Source: Thermoleophilia bacterium
Lineage (GTDB): Bacteria > Actinomycetota > Thermoleophilia > UBA2241
Assembly: GCA_016933475.1 (NCBI GenBank)
Contig: JAFGAW010000022.1
Span: 1-34,512 of the forward strand
Direction of reading: 5' to 3'
DNA length: 34,512 bases
The position numbers and the translations under genes are program-made. Below are positions 15,794-22,370 of this stretch, piece after piece (the stretch's first letter is position 1; every line of letters begins with the position of its first letter). A model generated the notes under the pieces. That model made no database searches. It worked only from the letters and a program-made list of their open reading frames with translations, and was not told where the DNA came from.

Positions 15794-16654
15794 GTGAGAC
15801 GATGCCGAGCCTGGATCGGAGCGATCCTCCTTCTTGTCACCCTTGTGACCGCGACCGCGGCGCTGGCGCCGACCGCCTTCGCCGACACTTCGACCGCCGA
15901 GCTGCGGGCCAGGCTGCGTAGCTCGCGCCAGGCGCTGCGTGCCAAGCGCGCGCGCCTCAAGATGGTGCGCGCCGACCTCGCAGCCGCGCGCCAGCTCTTC
16001 GCCCTCTACGCCGACACGTCCCTCGAGGACGTGGTCGACGGCGTCGTCGGCGACGATCCGAGCTTCACCGAGGTCGCCGTTACCGGTGACGACCCCGCCA
16101 CCGACGACCCCGCCGTGGACGACGCGACTGTCGATCCTGCCGCGAGCGACGGCGCCGACGACGCCACCGTCGCCGACGCCGCCCTCGTGGATGCCTCTGC
16201 GACTGACCCGGACCTGCTCCCTGTGGTGGTCGTGCCCAGTGCGGACGACATCGCGGCGCTCGAGCGCCGCGTGGCTCGCCTGAAGGTGTCGGCGCGCGGC
16301 TGGCGCGAGCGCGTCGAGGACCTCGCCCGTCGCGTGCGGCGCCGCGAGCGTATCGCCGCGTGGAACCGGCGCGGCGAGTGGCGGCCGCTGATCAGGCTCG
16401 CGGCGCGCCGTTACGACGTCGACGCCGGGGCGCTCTACCGCATGATGATCTACGAGTCGGGCGGCCGGCGCACGGCCGGGAGCATGTATAAGGGCCTCTT
16501 CCAGTACCTGCCCAGCACCTGGAAGGCGAGCTGGAACCCGTGGCGCGGCGCCAGCATCTACAACGGTTGGGCGCAGATCCGCGCGACGGCATACGCCATC
16601 AAGCGCGGCTACGGCCCTCAGATGTGGCCGTCGACGTACCCTCGCGCCTTCTGA
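15794..16654 (+). CDS. Secreted lytic-transglycosylase-like protein with coiled-coil arms
   Basis: A 286-residue exported protein. The N-terminus is a signal peptide: RRCRAW, a hydrophobic core, and a probable cut after APTAFA. Residues ~35-75 and ~155-190 are Arg/Ala-rich coiled coils. Between them is a ~65-residue Asp/Ala/Val/Thr linker (DDPATDDPAVDDATVDPA and similar). The C-terminal ~85 residues look like an SLT-type domain: LAARRYDVDAGALYRMMIYE with catalytic-type E221 in YESGG, GLFQYLPSTWKA, and ATAYAIKRGYGPQMWPS. It probably cleaves peptidoglycan outside the membrane. The GTG at 15794 follows GGAAAGGAT; earlier in-frame ATG at 15728 would put an Arg-rich extension before the signal peptide. 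Confidence 0.83.
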   Translation: MRRCRAWIGAILLLVTLVTATAALAPTAFADTSTAELRARLRSSRQALRAKRARLKMVRADLAAARQLFALYADTSLEDVVDGVVGDDPSFTEVAVTGDDPATDDPAVDDATVDPAASDGADDATVADAALVDASATDPDLLPVVVVPSADDIAALERRVARLKVSARGWRERVEDLARRVRRRERIAAWNRRGEWRPLIRLAARRYDVDAGALYRMMIYESGGRRTAGSMYKGLFQYLPSTWKASWNPWRGASIYNGWAQIRATAYAIKRGYGPQMWPSTYPRAF

Positions 16655-16693
16655 GGCGGCGATACGGCCACCGCTCGAGGCGGGCGGGTGCGA

Positions 16694-16732
16694 CGACGGG
16701 CGCGGCGCCCCCCCGGGGCGCCGCGCCCGTCG
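16694..16732 (+). terminator. Strong hairpin after the lytic transglycosylase gene
   Basis: Perfect 18-base stem, CGACGGGCGCGGCGCCCC at 16694-16711 against 16715-16732, with a three-base loop. It lies 40 bases after the stop and before the tRNA promoter. There is no T-run, as is common for high-GC terminators. Confidence 0.6.
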
Positions 16733-16800
16733 CGCCTCGCGCGCCCGCCCGGCGCCTCGGGCGCCGGAGCCCGGGTCCACCGCCGCTCCTCACCGTGCGG

Positions 16801-16806
16801 TACGAT
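16801..16806 (+). promoter_or_regulatory. -10 promoter candidate for tRNA-Leu
   Basis: TACGAT within GCGGTACGATAGG ends 14 bases before the mature tRNA 5' end, so transcription would begin about seven bases before it. No -35 element is recognised. Confidence 0.4.
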
Positions 16807-16819
16807 AGGCGGCGGCCGT

Positions 16820-16906
16820 GCCGGAGTGGCGGAACTGGTAGACGCGCTGGACTCAAAATTCGGTCCCCGAGAGGGGGTGTGGGTTCGAGTCCCACCTCCG
16901 GCACCA
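16820..16906 (+). tRNA. tRNA-Leu (anticodon CAA)
   Basis: An 87-base class II tRNA with the 3' CCA encoded. The acceptor stem GCCGGAG pairs with CTCCGGC at 16896-16902, discriminator A at 16903. The D-arm contains GGTAGAC. The anticodon loop CTCAAAA gives anticodon CAA, reading UUG; its stem CTGGA/TTCGG contains two G-T pairs. The long variable arm pairs TCCCC with GGGGG, and the T-arm is GTGGG-TTCGAGT-CCCAC. Confidence 0.97.
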
Positions 16907-16915
16907 GCACCTCCC

Positions 16916-16946
16916 GGCGGCGCGCGGCGTGCCGTCTCGCGCCGCC
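16916..16946 (+). terminator. Hairpin downstream of tRNA-Leu
   Basis: GGCGGCGCG (16916-16924) pairs perfectly with CGCGCCGCC (16938-16946) around a 13-base loop, starting nine bases after the tRNA. No T-run follows. Confidence 0.45.
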
Positions 16947-16984
16947 GTCGCCACCTGCCGCGCCGCGGCGCGCCGCGGGAGTTC

Positions 16985-16993
16985 TGGTACCAT
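16985..16993 (+). promoter_or_regulatory. Extended -10 promoter for the flavoprotein and acylation operon
   Basis: TGGTACCAT, the same TGGTAnnnT layout as the candidates before hrcA and before the MoxR gene. Transcription would start near 17000, giving a ~75-base leader to the ATG at 17076 that contains a strong hairpin. No -35 is seen. Confidence 0.48.
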
Positions 16994-17009
16994 AGGGCAC
17001 CGCCTGTGA

Positions 17010-17040
17010 GGGGGCCGCGGAGCGCGGCCGCTCCGCCCCC
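17010..17040 (+). promoter_or_regulatory. Leader hairpin upstream of the flavoprotein gene
   Basis: GGGGGC (17010-17015) pairs with GCCCCC (17035-17040) and GGAGCG (17019-17024) with CGCTCC (17029-17034); a CGC bulge lies on the 5' side and the loop is CGGC. It lies between the predicted start of transcription and the Shine-Dalgarno GAGGAG at 17061, so it could act as an attenuator or mRNA stabiliser. Confidence 0.4.
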
Positions 17041-17075
17041 GGGGCCGGCGGGCCCGACACGAGGAGTGCGATCAG

Positions 17076-17762
17076 ATGACGGTGCGGATCCTTGGGCTCG
17101 ACTGCAGTCCCCGCGACAAGTCAAACAGCGGCATCATGCTGGACACGGCCTTCACGCGTCTGGGCGAGACCTACCCCGGCGAGGTCGAGACCGAGATCGT
17201 CCACCTGCGCGAGCTGCACCTCGAGCCCTGCAAGGCCTGCAACGTCTGTGGCAAGACCAAGGACACCGGCAAGTTCATCCCCTGTGTGCGCGCCGACGAG
17301 GACGACGCCCAGGCGGTCCTCGACAAGATGATCGCCGCTCACGGCATCCTCGTGGCGACGCCGGTCTACTTCGGCCTGCCGTCCGATCTCTTCTCCAAGT
17401 TCATCATGCGCACTCGCCCGCTGCGCCACCAGGACTTCAAGCTGGCCAACAAGCCCGTGGGGGTCATGGCGGTGGCCGGCCGCCGCTCCGGTGGCGCCGA
17501 GACGTCGATCATCGCCACGTGGCTGCCCTTCGTGCGCAACGGCTGCCTCGTCGTCGGCAACGGCGACGGCACCTGTCAGTTCGGCGCCTACGGCTGGGCG
17601 GGCGCGCGCGGGCATGTGCTCACCGACGAGTGGGGCCTCGTGCAGGCCTACCAGACGTCGGACCGGGTGTTCACCCTGGCCCGGCTGCTCCAGGCGGGCG
17701 TCGAGGCCTCGGGCTTCGTCAGCCCGATGAAGTTCTCCTACAGCCAGGGGACGCGGCCCTGA
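17076..17762 (+). CDS. Flavodoxin-like NAD(P)H-dependent oxidoreductase, possible iron-sulfur flavoprotein
   Basis: A 228-residue protein of the NADPH-dependent FMN reductase / iron-sulfur flavoprotein type. The N-terminal strand and FMN phosphate loop read ILGLDCSPRDKSNSGIMLD (5-23). A cysteine group follows, C52-x2-C55-x2-C58 then C70, similar to but more widely spaced than the compact 4Fe-4S motif of iron-sulfur flavoproteins. ATPVYFGLPSDLFSKFIMR (94-112) is the usual second flavin segment and VMAVAGRRSGGAE the third. It likely carries FMN and transfers electrons to an unknown partner. GAGGAG lies nine bases before the ATG. It is the first gene of the + strand run into the acylation cassette, 46 bases before the carrier protein gene; whether it belongs functionally is open. 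Confidence 0.8.
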   Translation: MTVRILGLDCSPRDKSNSGIMLDTAFTRLGETYPGEVETEIVHLRELHLEPCKACNVCGKTKDTGKFIPCVRADEDDAQAVLDKMIAAHGILVATPVYFGLPSDLFSKFIMRTRPLRHQDFKLANKPVGVMAVAGRRSGGAETSIIATWLPFVRNGCLVVGNGDGTCQFGAYGWAGARGHVLTDEWGLVQAYQTSDRVFTLARLLQAGVEASGFVSPMKFSYSQGTRP

Positions 17763-17808
17763 GCGCGGGTGCTGCGTCCGTCGTCAGCCGACCATCGAAG
17801 GACGGACC

Positions 17809-18060
17809 ATGAGCGACGCCGAGCAGATCCTCGAGTTCCTGCACGAAGAAGCCGACCTCGACGACGGCGAGGTCATCGACCTCGACACCTCGCTCTTCCG
17901 CGACCAGCTGCTCGACTCGATGAACCTGACCAGCCTCATCGTCTTCCTCGAGGAGACGTTCGCCATCAAGGTCAGACCGATGGACATCGTCTACGAGAAC
18001 CTCGACACCGTGAACCACATGCTCGCCTACATCGAGCGCAAGAAGGCGGCCGATGCCTGA
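17809..18060 (+). CDS. Acyl carrier protein (DltC-like role)
   Basis: An 83-residue acidic helical carrier protein. The phosphopantetheine attachment site is Ser37 in LLDSMNLTSLIVFLEE, followed by the helix III region PMDIVYENLDTVNHMLAYIE. Length and charge fit stand-alone ACPs and DltC. It would receive an activated acyl group from the ligase encoded at 18356 and present it to the MBOAT protein at 21126. AAGGA lies upstream of the ATG. Its 3' end overlaps the microprotein gene by eight bases, so the two are tightly coupled. A fatty-acid ACP is less likely, as no fatty-acid genes are nearby. Confidence 0.88.
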   Translation: MSDAEQILEFLHEEADLDDGEVIDLDTSLFRDQLLDSMNLTSLIVFLEETFAIKVRPMDIVYENLDTVNHMLAYIERKKAADA

Positions 18061-18334
18061 GGCGGTCAGGGGTGAGTCAGCGGCCGGGGCCGACGCCGGC
18101 GTCTCCGCTGCTGCAGCGACCGGCGAGCCCCGCGGCGTCGCGTCCAGCGAGCTGCGGGCAGCGTCTGACGGGGTCGGCGAGCCTGCCGATCCGACCAGGC
18201 CGGCCGAGCACCGCTTCTTCTACGGGCTCGGCATCGGCGTGCAGACGCTGCTGTGGTTCCTGCTGTTCCTGGCGATAGTGGTGGCGGTCGCCGTGGGGGG
18301 CGAGCTCACCGAGTTCCGCTACGTGGGGTTCTGA
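18053..18334 (+). CDS. DltX-like single-pass membrane microprotein
   Basis: A 93-residue protein. Residues 1-52 are Ala/Gly/Glu-rich and probably disordered in the cytoplasm. HRFFYGLGIGVQTLL leads into one membrane helix (about 60-82). The protein ends ELTEFRYVGF, with Tyr90 three residues from a C-terminal Phe. DltX of Firmicutes is a ~50-residue single-pass protein in dlt operons whose conserved C-terminus has the same F-x-Y-x-x-F pattern; there the tyrosine has been proposed to carry the D-alanyl group from DltB to DltD. Gene position, topology and tail agree. The long N-terminal extension is unlike Firmicute DltX. The ATG overlaps the carrier gene; 21 bases separate it from the ligase gene. 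Confidence 0.72.
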   Translation: MPEAVRGESAAGADAGVSAAAATGEPRGVASSELRAASDGVGEPADPTRPAEHRFFYGLGIGVQTLLWFLLFLAIVVAVAVGGELTEFRYVGF

Positions 18335-18355
18335 CCCGGCCGCCCGATACAGCCG

Positions 18356-19975
18356 ATGGTCGCCATGCCCGCCTTGATGACCGACGCCGTCGCGCGTCTG
18401 GCCGAGCACGCCGAGCTTCGGCCTGACTCCCTCCTGCTGACGACGCGGGGGCGCGAGTACGGGTACGCCGACTTCGCGCGGCGGGCCGGCGCGGTGGCGA
18501 CGGCGCTCCGCGGCGCCGGCCTCGCGCCGGCCCGCCGCGCGGCCCTGTTCCTCGAGGAGTACGACCACTTCTTCGTGACCATGTTCGGCGTCTGGCTGGC
18601 CGGCGGCGTGGTCGTGCCCCTCAACACCAGCCTGCCGCGCCGCGACGTCGGCGGGCTCCTCGCCAAGTCCTCGCCGGACCTCGTGATCGTGCCCGACGAG
18701 GCGACGCTGGCCGACGCGGGTCTGCCGCGTCTGGTGGTCCACGCCGACACCGCCGGTCTCGTCGACGGGCTCGAAGCCGCCGGCGGCGCCTCGCTCGCAG
18801 GGGCGCTCTCGGGTGCGACCCGGCCTGCGGCTGGGCTTGACGCCGCGACTGCCGCGGGAGCAGGCCTCGACGGCATGGTGACGCCGCCTGCAGGGCTCGA
18901 CGGCAACTCGTCGCCGGTCGCCGCCGACGACCTCGCCATGTTGATGTTCACGTCGGGCACCACCGGCGTGCCCAAGGCGGTGTGCCAGACGCTGCGTGCT
19001 CTCTCCGGCAACCCGGGCCACGTCGCCCAGGTGCTCGGCCTGTGCGCCGACGACCGCATCTTCATCAACACGCCGCCCTACTTCACCAGCGGCATCTGCC
19101 ACTTCCTCACCCTGATGGCGCACGGCGGCGGCACGGCAGGGCAACTGGGCTTCTACTTCGGCTCGAGCCTCCTCGACGAGATGGAGCGGCTGGGCTGCAC
19201 CGGCTTCGGCGGCGCCCCCGCCCACCTCGTACGTGTGGTCGAGCCGCTCGAGGGCCCGCGCGACACGTCGCTGCGCTTCTGGGTCAGCTCCGGCGACCAC
19301 CTGCCGCTGCCGGTGATCGAGCGCTTCCGCCGTCTCCTGCCCGGCGTCGGCCTGTTCAACATGTACGGGCTCACAGAGGTCAGCGGCCGGCTCTGTGTGT
19401 TGCCGCCCGACGAGCTCGACGCGCGCTCCGGCTCCGTCGGTCGCCCCATCGGCGACATGCGCGTGCGCGTCCTCGACGCCGAGGGCCTCGAGCTCCCGCC
19501 CGGCGAGACCGGGGAGCTCTACGTGACCGGCTCGCTGCTCATGCAAGGCTACCTCGACGAGCCCGAGATCACCGCGCGCACGCTCACCGCGCACGGTCTG
19601 CGCAGCGGCGACTTCGGCCACGTCGACGCCGACGGCTACGTCTGGATCGCGGGGCGCAAGGACGACATCATCAAGCGCGGCGGCGAGAAGGTCTCGACCG
19701 TCCACGTCCAGCAGGCGCTCATGGCGCTCGAGCGCTTCGCCGACGTCGCCGTGATCGCGGCGCCCGACGAGATCCTCGGGCACGTGCCGGTCGCCTTCGT
19801 CGTACCGCTCGAGCCCGAGGGCTTCAAGGCGACGCGCGTCCTGCGCGAGCTGCGCGACCTGCTGCCGTCGTCGTCGCTGCCGAGCCGCATCGTCGCCGTG
19901 CGCGAGATCCCGCGCACCGGCTCCGGCAAGGCGGTCCGCGCCCAGCTCCGGGCGCTGCTCGAGGCGGCGGGCTGA
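18356..19975 (+). CDS. AMP-forming acyl ligase (ANL superfamily), DltA-like role
   Basis: A 539-residue adenylating enzyme. Core motif A3 MFTSGTTGVPKAV is at 197-209, A5 is NMYGLTEVSG, A7/A8 is RSGDFGHVDADGYVWIAGR then KDDIIKRGGEKVS, and the A10 catalytic lysine is K525 in RTGSGK. The KDDIIKRGGEKV hinge is that of acyl-CoA synthetases; DltA enzymes for D-Ala usually read GRxDxQIK. I infer it activates a carboxylic acid and loads it on the adjacent carrier protein. A Gly/Ala/Asp-rich insert at ~133-187 carries a loose GLD(A/G) repeat. Start ATG 18356 has no clear Shine-Dalgarno; 18365 and 18377 are in-frame alternatives. The stop overlaps the next ATG by one base. Confidence 0.86.
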   Translation: MVAMPALMTDAVARLAEHAELRPDSLLLTTRGREYGYADFARRAGAVATALRGAGLAPARRAALFLEEYDHFFVTMFGVWLAGGVVVPLNTSLPRRDVGGLLAKSSPDLVIVPDEATLADAGLPRLVVHADTAGLVDGLEAAGGASLAGALSGATRPAAGLDAATAAGAGLDGMVTPPAGLDGNSSPVAADDLAMLMFTSGTTGVPKAVCQTLRALSGNPGHVAQVLGLCADDRIFINTPPYFTSGICHFLTLMAHGGGTAGQLGFYFGSSLLDEMERLGCTGFGGAPAHLVRVVEPLEGPRDTSLRFWVSSGDHLPLPVIERFRRLLPGVGLFNMYGLTEVSGRLCVLPPDELDARSGSVGRPIGDMRVRVLDAEGLELPPGETGELYVTGSLLMQGYLDEPEITARTLTAHGLRSGDFGHVDADGYVWIAGRKDDIIKRGGEKVSTVHVQQALMALERFADVAVIAAPDEILGHVPVAFVVPLEPEGFKATRVLRELRDLLPSSSLPSRIVAVREIPRTGSGKAVRAQLRALLEAAG

Positions 19976-21129
19976 TGGGCGTGGGCCGCTTCCCCCAGGT
20001 CGACGAGTCGCGCCCGCGCGGCCCGCGCCGCGCCGGCTTCCTGCGCGGTCTCGCCAGCGTCAGCCCCCTGGCCATGCTGGTCGCCGCGCTGTTGCTGGTG
20101 CCGGCGGTCCTCGGGCTCGAGGCCCTCTTCGTGAGCGGTGCGTGGTCGGGCGTGCCGCTGGAGTACTGGCTGCGCAAGTCCAGCGACGATTACGTGTACG
20201 TGTCGTGGACCGTCGCCCGGAACCGCCAGGATCCGCCCGGCGTGCCGGGCATCTACGTCCTCGGCGGCTCGGCGGCGCGCGAGAGCATCGTGGGTGGGGA
20301 GTCGCTGGCCCGGCGCGTCGAGGAGGCCGGCGGTCCGCCGGTCGTCGCCTACGACCTCGGCTCGCCGAATCAGAACTTCGCCCAGAGTCTCGCCGTCGCC
20401 GACAACGTGCCGCTGCCCGCGCTGCTCGTCGTCGGCGTCAACCCCGGCCGCTTCACGCCGTCGAAGGGCGCGAACCAGAAACAGGCCGTCGGCAAGGAAC
20501 TGCTGCTCGAGAGCGAGTATCTCCGCGAGCACGTCAAGGGGATCGCCCCGCAGTACCGCGACGACTTCAGCATCCTGCCGGGCGTCTTCAGCTTCCTCAC
20601 CAGCTACGCCGACCAGCACGTCCGGGGGCTTCTCACCGGCCGGCTCCCGGGGCGCAGCTACGGCCAGCACCGCTACAACCAGCGGTACCTGCACCCCGTC
20701 GCCGAGAAGGAGGCGATGGTGCGCAAGTGGAACAAGCGGCGCGCGCCGGTCTTCGAGAAGAACCTCGAGTCCAACCTGGGCATGCTCGAGCAGTTGCTCG
20801 AGCGCTCACGGCAGCGCGGCGTCGAGGTCATACTGGTGGAGCTGCCGCGCAACGAGGAGATCATCGCCGGGCGCTTCGACTGGGCGCTCGCGATGTACCA
20901 GCCGCGGGTGCGCGAGCTCGCCGGGCGCTACGGGGTTCCGTACGTCGACTTCTCCCAGGAGATCGGGCTCGGCAACGAGGACTTCCACGACCTGTCGCAC
21001 CTCGTCGAGCCGGGCCGCGAGCTCTGGGAGCAGCGCCTGGCCGAGGAGCTCGCAGCCTTCTACGCACAGCAGAGCCCCACCAGAGCCGGCAGCGCCGGCG
21101 AAGCCGCCGAAGTCGAAGACACCCCGTGA
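19975..21129 (+). CDS. DltD-like SGNH acyltransferase/hydrolase, first copy
   Basis: A 384-residue protein with an N-terminal membrane anchor (about 32-54) and an outside SGNH-like domain. The nucleophile motif is YVLGGSAARES (Ser99); the C-terminal D-x-x-H is D339 and H342 in HDLSHLVEPGRELW. DltD has the same layout: one anchor, a GxS serine near the start of the domain and DxxH near the end, and it transfers the acyl group to the polymer. LVELPRNEEI and YVDFSQEIGL around 288-330 also fit. A tail of Ala/Glu-rich residues follows. ATG overlaps the ligase TGA; the stop overlaps the MBOAT GTG (GTGA). It is paralogous to the protein encoded at 22349. Confidence 0.8.
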   Translation: MGVGRFPQVDESRPRGPRRAGFLRGLASVSPLAMLVAALLLVPAVLGLEALFVSGAWSGVPLEYWLRKSSDDYVYVSWTVARNRQDPPGVPGIYVLGGSAARESIVGGESLARRVEEAGGPPVVAYDLGSPNQNFAQSLAVADNVPLPALLVVGVNPGRFTPSKGANQKQAVGKELLLESEYLREHVKGIAPQYRDDFSILPGVFSFLTSYADQHVRGLLTGRLPGRSYGQHRYNQRYLHPVAEKEAMVRKWNKRRAPVFEKNLESNLGMLEQLLERSRQRGVEVILVELPRNEEIIAGRFDWALAMYQPRVRELAGRYGVPYVDFSQEIGLGNEDFHDLSHLVEPGRELWEQRLAEELAAFYAQQSPTRAGSAGEAAEVEDTP

Positions 21130-22370
21130 AGATCTACTTCTCCCTCTACCTGGTCCCCGTCGTCCTCGTGGCGCTGGCGCTCTTCTGGCTCGTCCTGCGC
21201 GACGACCGCCGGCGCCTCTGGCTGGTGGTCGTGCTCTCCGTCACGATCCTCGCCCTTCTGCACCCGATGTTCGCTGCCGTCGCCGTCGCTCTGCTTCTCA
21301 TCACGCAGCAGGTCGTCGCCGCCCACGCGGCCGGCCGTCTCTCGGGAGGGCGCGCCGTCCTCATCGCCGTCCTCATCGCCGTGGTGACGCTCGCCATCGG
21401 CAAGTACGGGCGTTCGGCCGCGGTCGCGATGTGGGGCGGCGACGAGTGGATCACCGCACGCCTGCTCATGCCCTTGGGCATCAGCTACTTCGTCTTCCGC
21501 CTCATGCAGTACGTCTTCGACCACCTGCGCGGGGTCATCACCGACAACTCGTTCCTGCGCCTGGCAGCGTTCATGATGTTCATCCCGACCTTCCCGGCCG
21601 GCCCCCTCGAGACCTATCAGGGCTTCTACGGCAGACGCAGCGTGGCCTTCGACCGCCAGCTGTTCTACATCGGCCTGCGTCGCATCGCGGTGGGCTACTT
21701 CAAGAAGGTCTTCATCGTCGACTTCCTCTTCGCGCTCGCCTTCGGCGACCTGCTGCACACGATGGCGCGGCCAGGCTTCGACCTCGATGAGCTGGGCGCC
21801 TTCGCCGGCTGGGTCTTCGTGATCGTCGTGTTCGTGCGCGCCTACTTCGACCTCTCCGCGTACACCGACATGGCGATCGGTTTCTCGGCCCTTTTCGGCT
21901 TCCGCATCATGGAGAACTTCAACCTGCCCTTCCTGAGCAAGAACCTCGGCGACTTCTGGCGACGCTGGCACATCTCGCTGTCGAGCTGGGTGCGCAACAA
22001 CGTCTACTTCCCGGTCTACGGGCTGACCCGCAAGCCGTGGCTCGGCCTCTACCTGAGCATGCTGACCATGGGGCTCTGGCACTACGTCAACCTCAACTGG
22101 ACCTTCTGGGGCCTCTACCACGGCACCGGGCTCGTGATCGTCGCCCGCTGGGAGCGCTACAAGAAGGCGCGCAAGAAGCGCCGGCGCAAGGCGGGTCAGC
22201 CGGCCGCCGCCTGGTACGAGCGTTTCATCGCCCCGGCCGGCTACGTCGTCACCTTCCTCTACGTGGCCCTCGGCTACGCCTTCGTCTCGACACACACCTT
22301 CCGTCACGCCGCCAAGATCATCTACGCCTGCGTGAAGGGTCCCCTGGAGTGGCTCGGGATCTGGGGCTGA
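21126..22370 (+). CDS. MBOAT family O-acyltransferase (DltB/AlgI type)
   Basis: A 414-residue polytopic membrane protein of the MBOAT superfamily with about eleven hydrophobic segments. Family motifs: LLMPLGISYFVFRLMQYVFD (113-132), FIPTFPAGPLETYQGF, AYFDLSAYTDMAIGFSALFGF, NFNLPFLSKNLGDFWRRWHI with H282, and MGLWHYVNLNWTFWGLYHG with the catalytic-type H319. DltB and AlgI move an acyl group from a cytoplasmic donor across or within the membrane. Here the donor is likely the ACP encoded at 17809 and the next carrier the microprotein's Tyr90. GTG start with four-base overlap of the previous stop. A basic stretch KKARKKRRRKAG near 347-358 lies in a cytoplasmic loop. Confidence 0.92.
   Translation: MKIYFSLYLVPVVLVALALFWLVLRDDRRRLWLVVVLSVTILALLHPMFAAVAVALLLITQQVVAAHAAGRLSGGRAVLIAVLIAVVTLAIGKYGRSAAVAMWGGDEWITARLLMPLGISYFVFRLMQYVFDHLRGVITDNSFLRLAAFMMFIPTFPAGPLETYQGFYGRRSVAFDRQLFYIGLRRIAVGYFKKVFIVDFLFALAFGDLLHTMARPGFDLDELGAFAGWVFVIVVFVRAYFDLSAYTDMAIGFSALFGFRIMENFNLPFLSKNLGDFWRRWHISLSSWVRNNVYFPVYGLTRKPWLGLYLSMLTMGLWHYVNLNWTFWGLYHGTGLVIVARWERYKKARKKRRRKAGQPAAAWYERFIAPAGYVVTFLYVALGYAFVSTHTFRHAAKIIYACVKGPLEWLGIWG

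Noticed and set aside
14669-16780. A 703-codon minus-strand open frame across the lytic protein and leader
   Set aside because: Composition is Arg/Pro/Ala-rich with no recognisable fold. It covers the clear plus-strand SLT gene and the minus-strand membrane gene in a different frame.
17809-18060. The ACP as a fatty-acid synthesis carrier
   Set aside because: No fab genes adjoin it, and it overlaps the microprotein gene and precedes the ligase, which fits a dedicated carrier better.
21060-22307. A 415-codon frame antisense to the MBOAT gene
   Set aside because: Charged His/Glu/Asp-rich translation typical of the complement of hydrophobic codons; the plus-strand MBOAT motifs are unmistakable.
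21126-22370. MBOAT as AlgI of alginate acetylation
   Set aside because: There are no alginate synthesis genes, and the presence of an ACP, an adenylating ligase and a DltX-like microprotein matches the Dlt scheme better. A polysaccharide acceptor remains possible.
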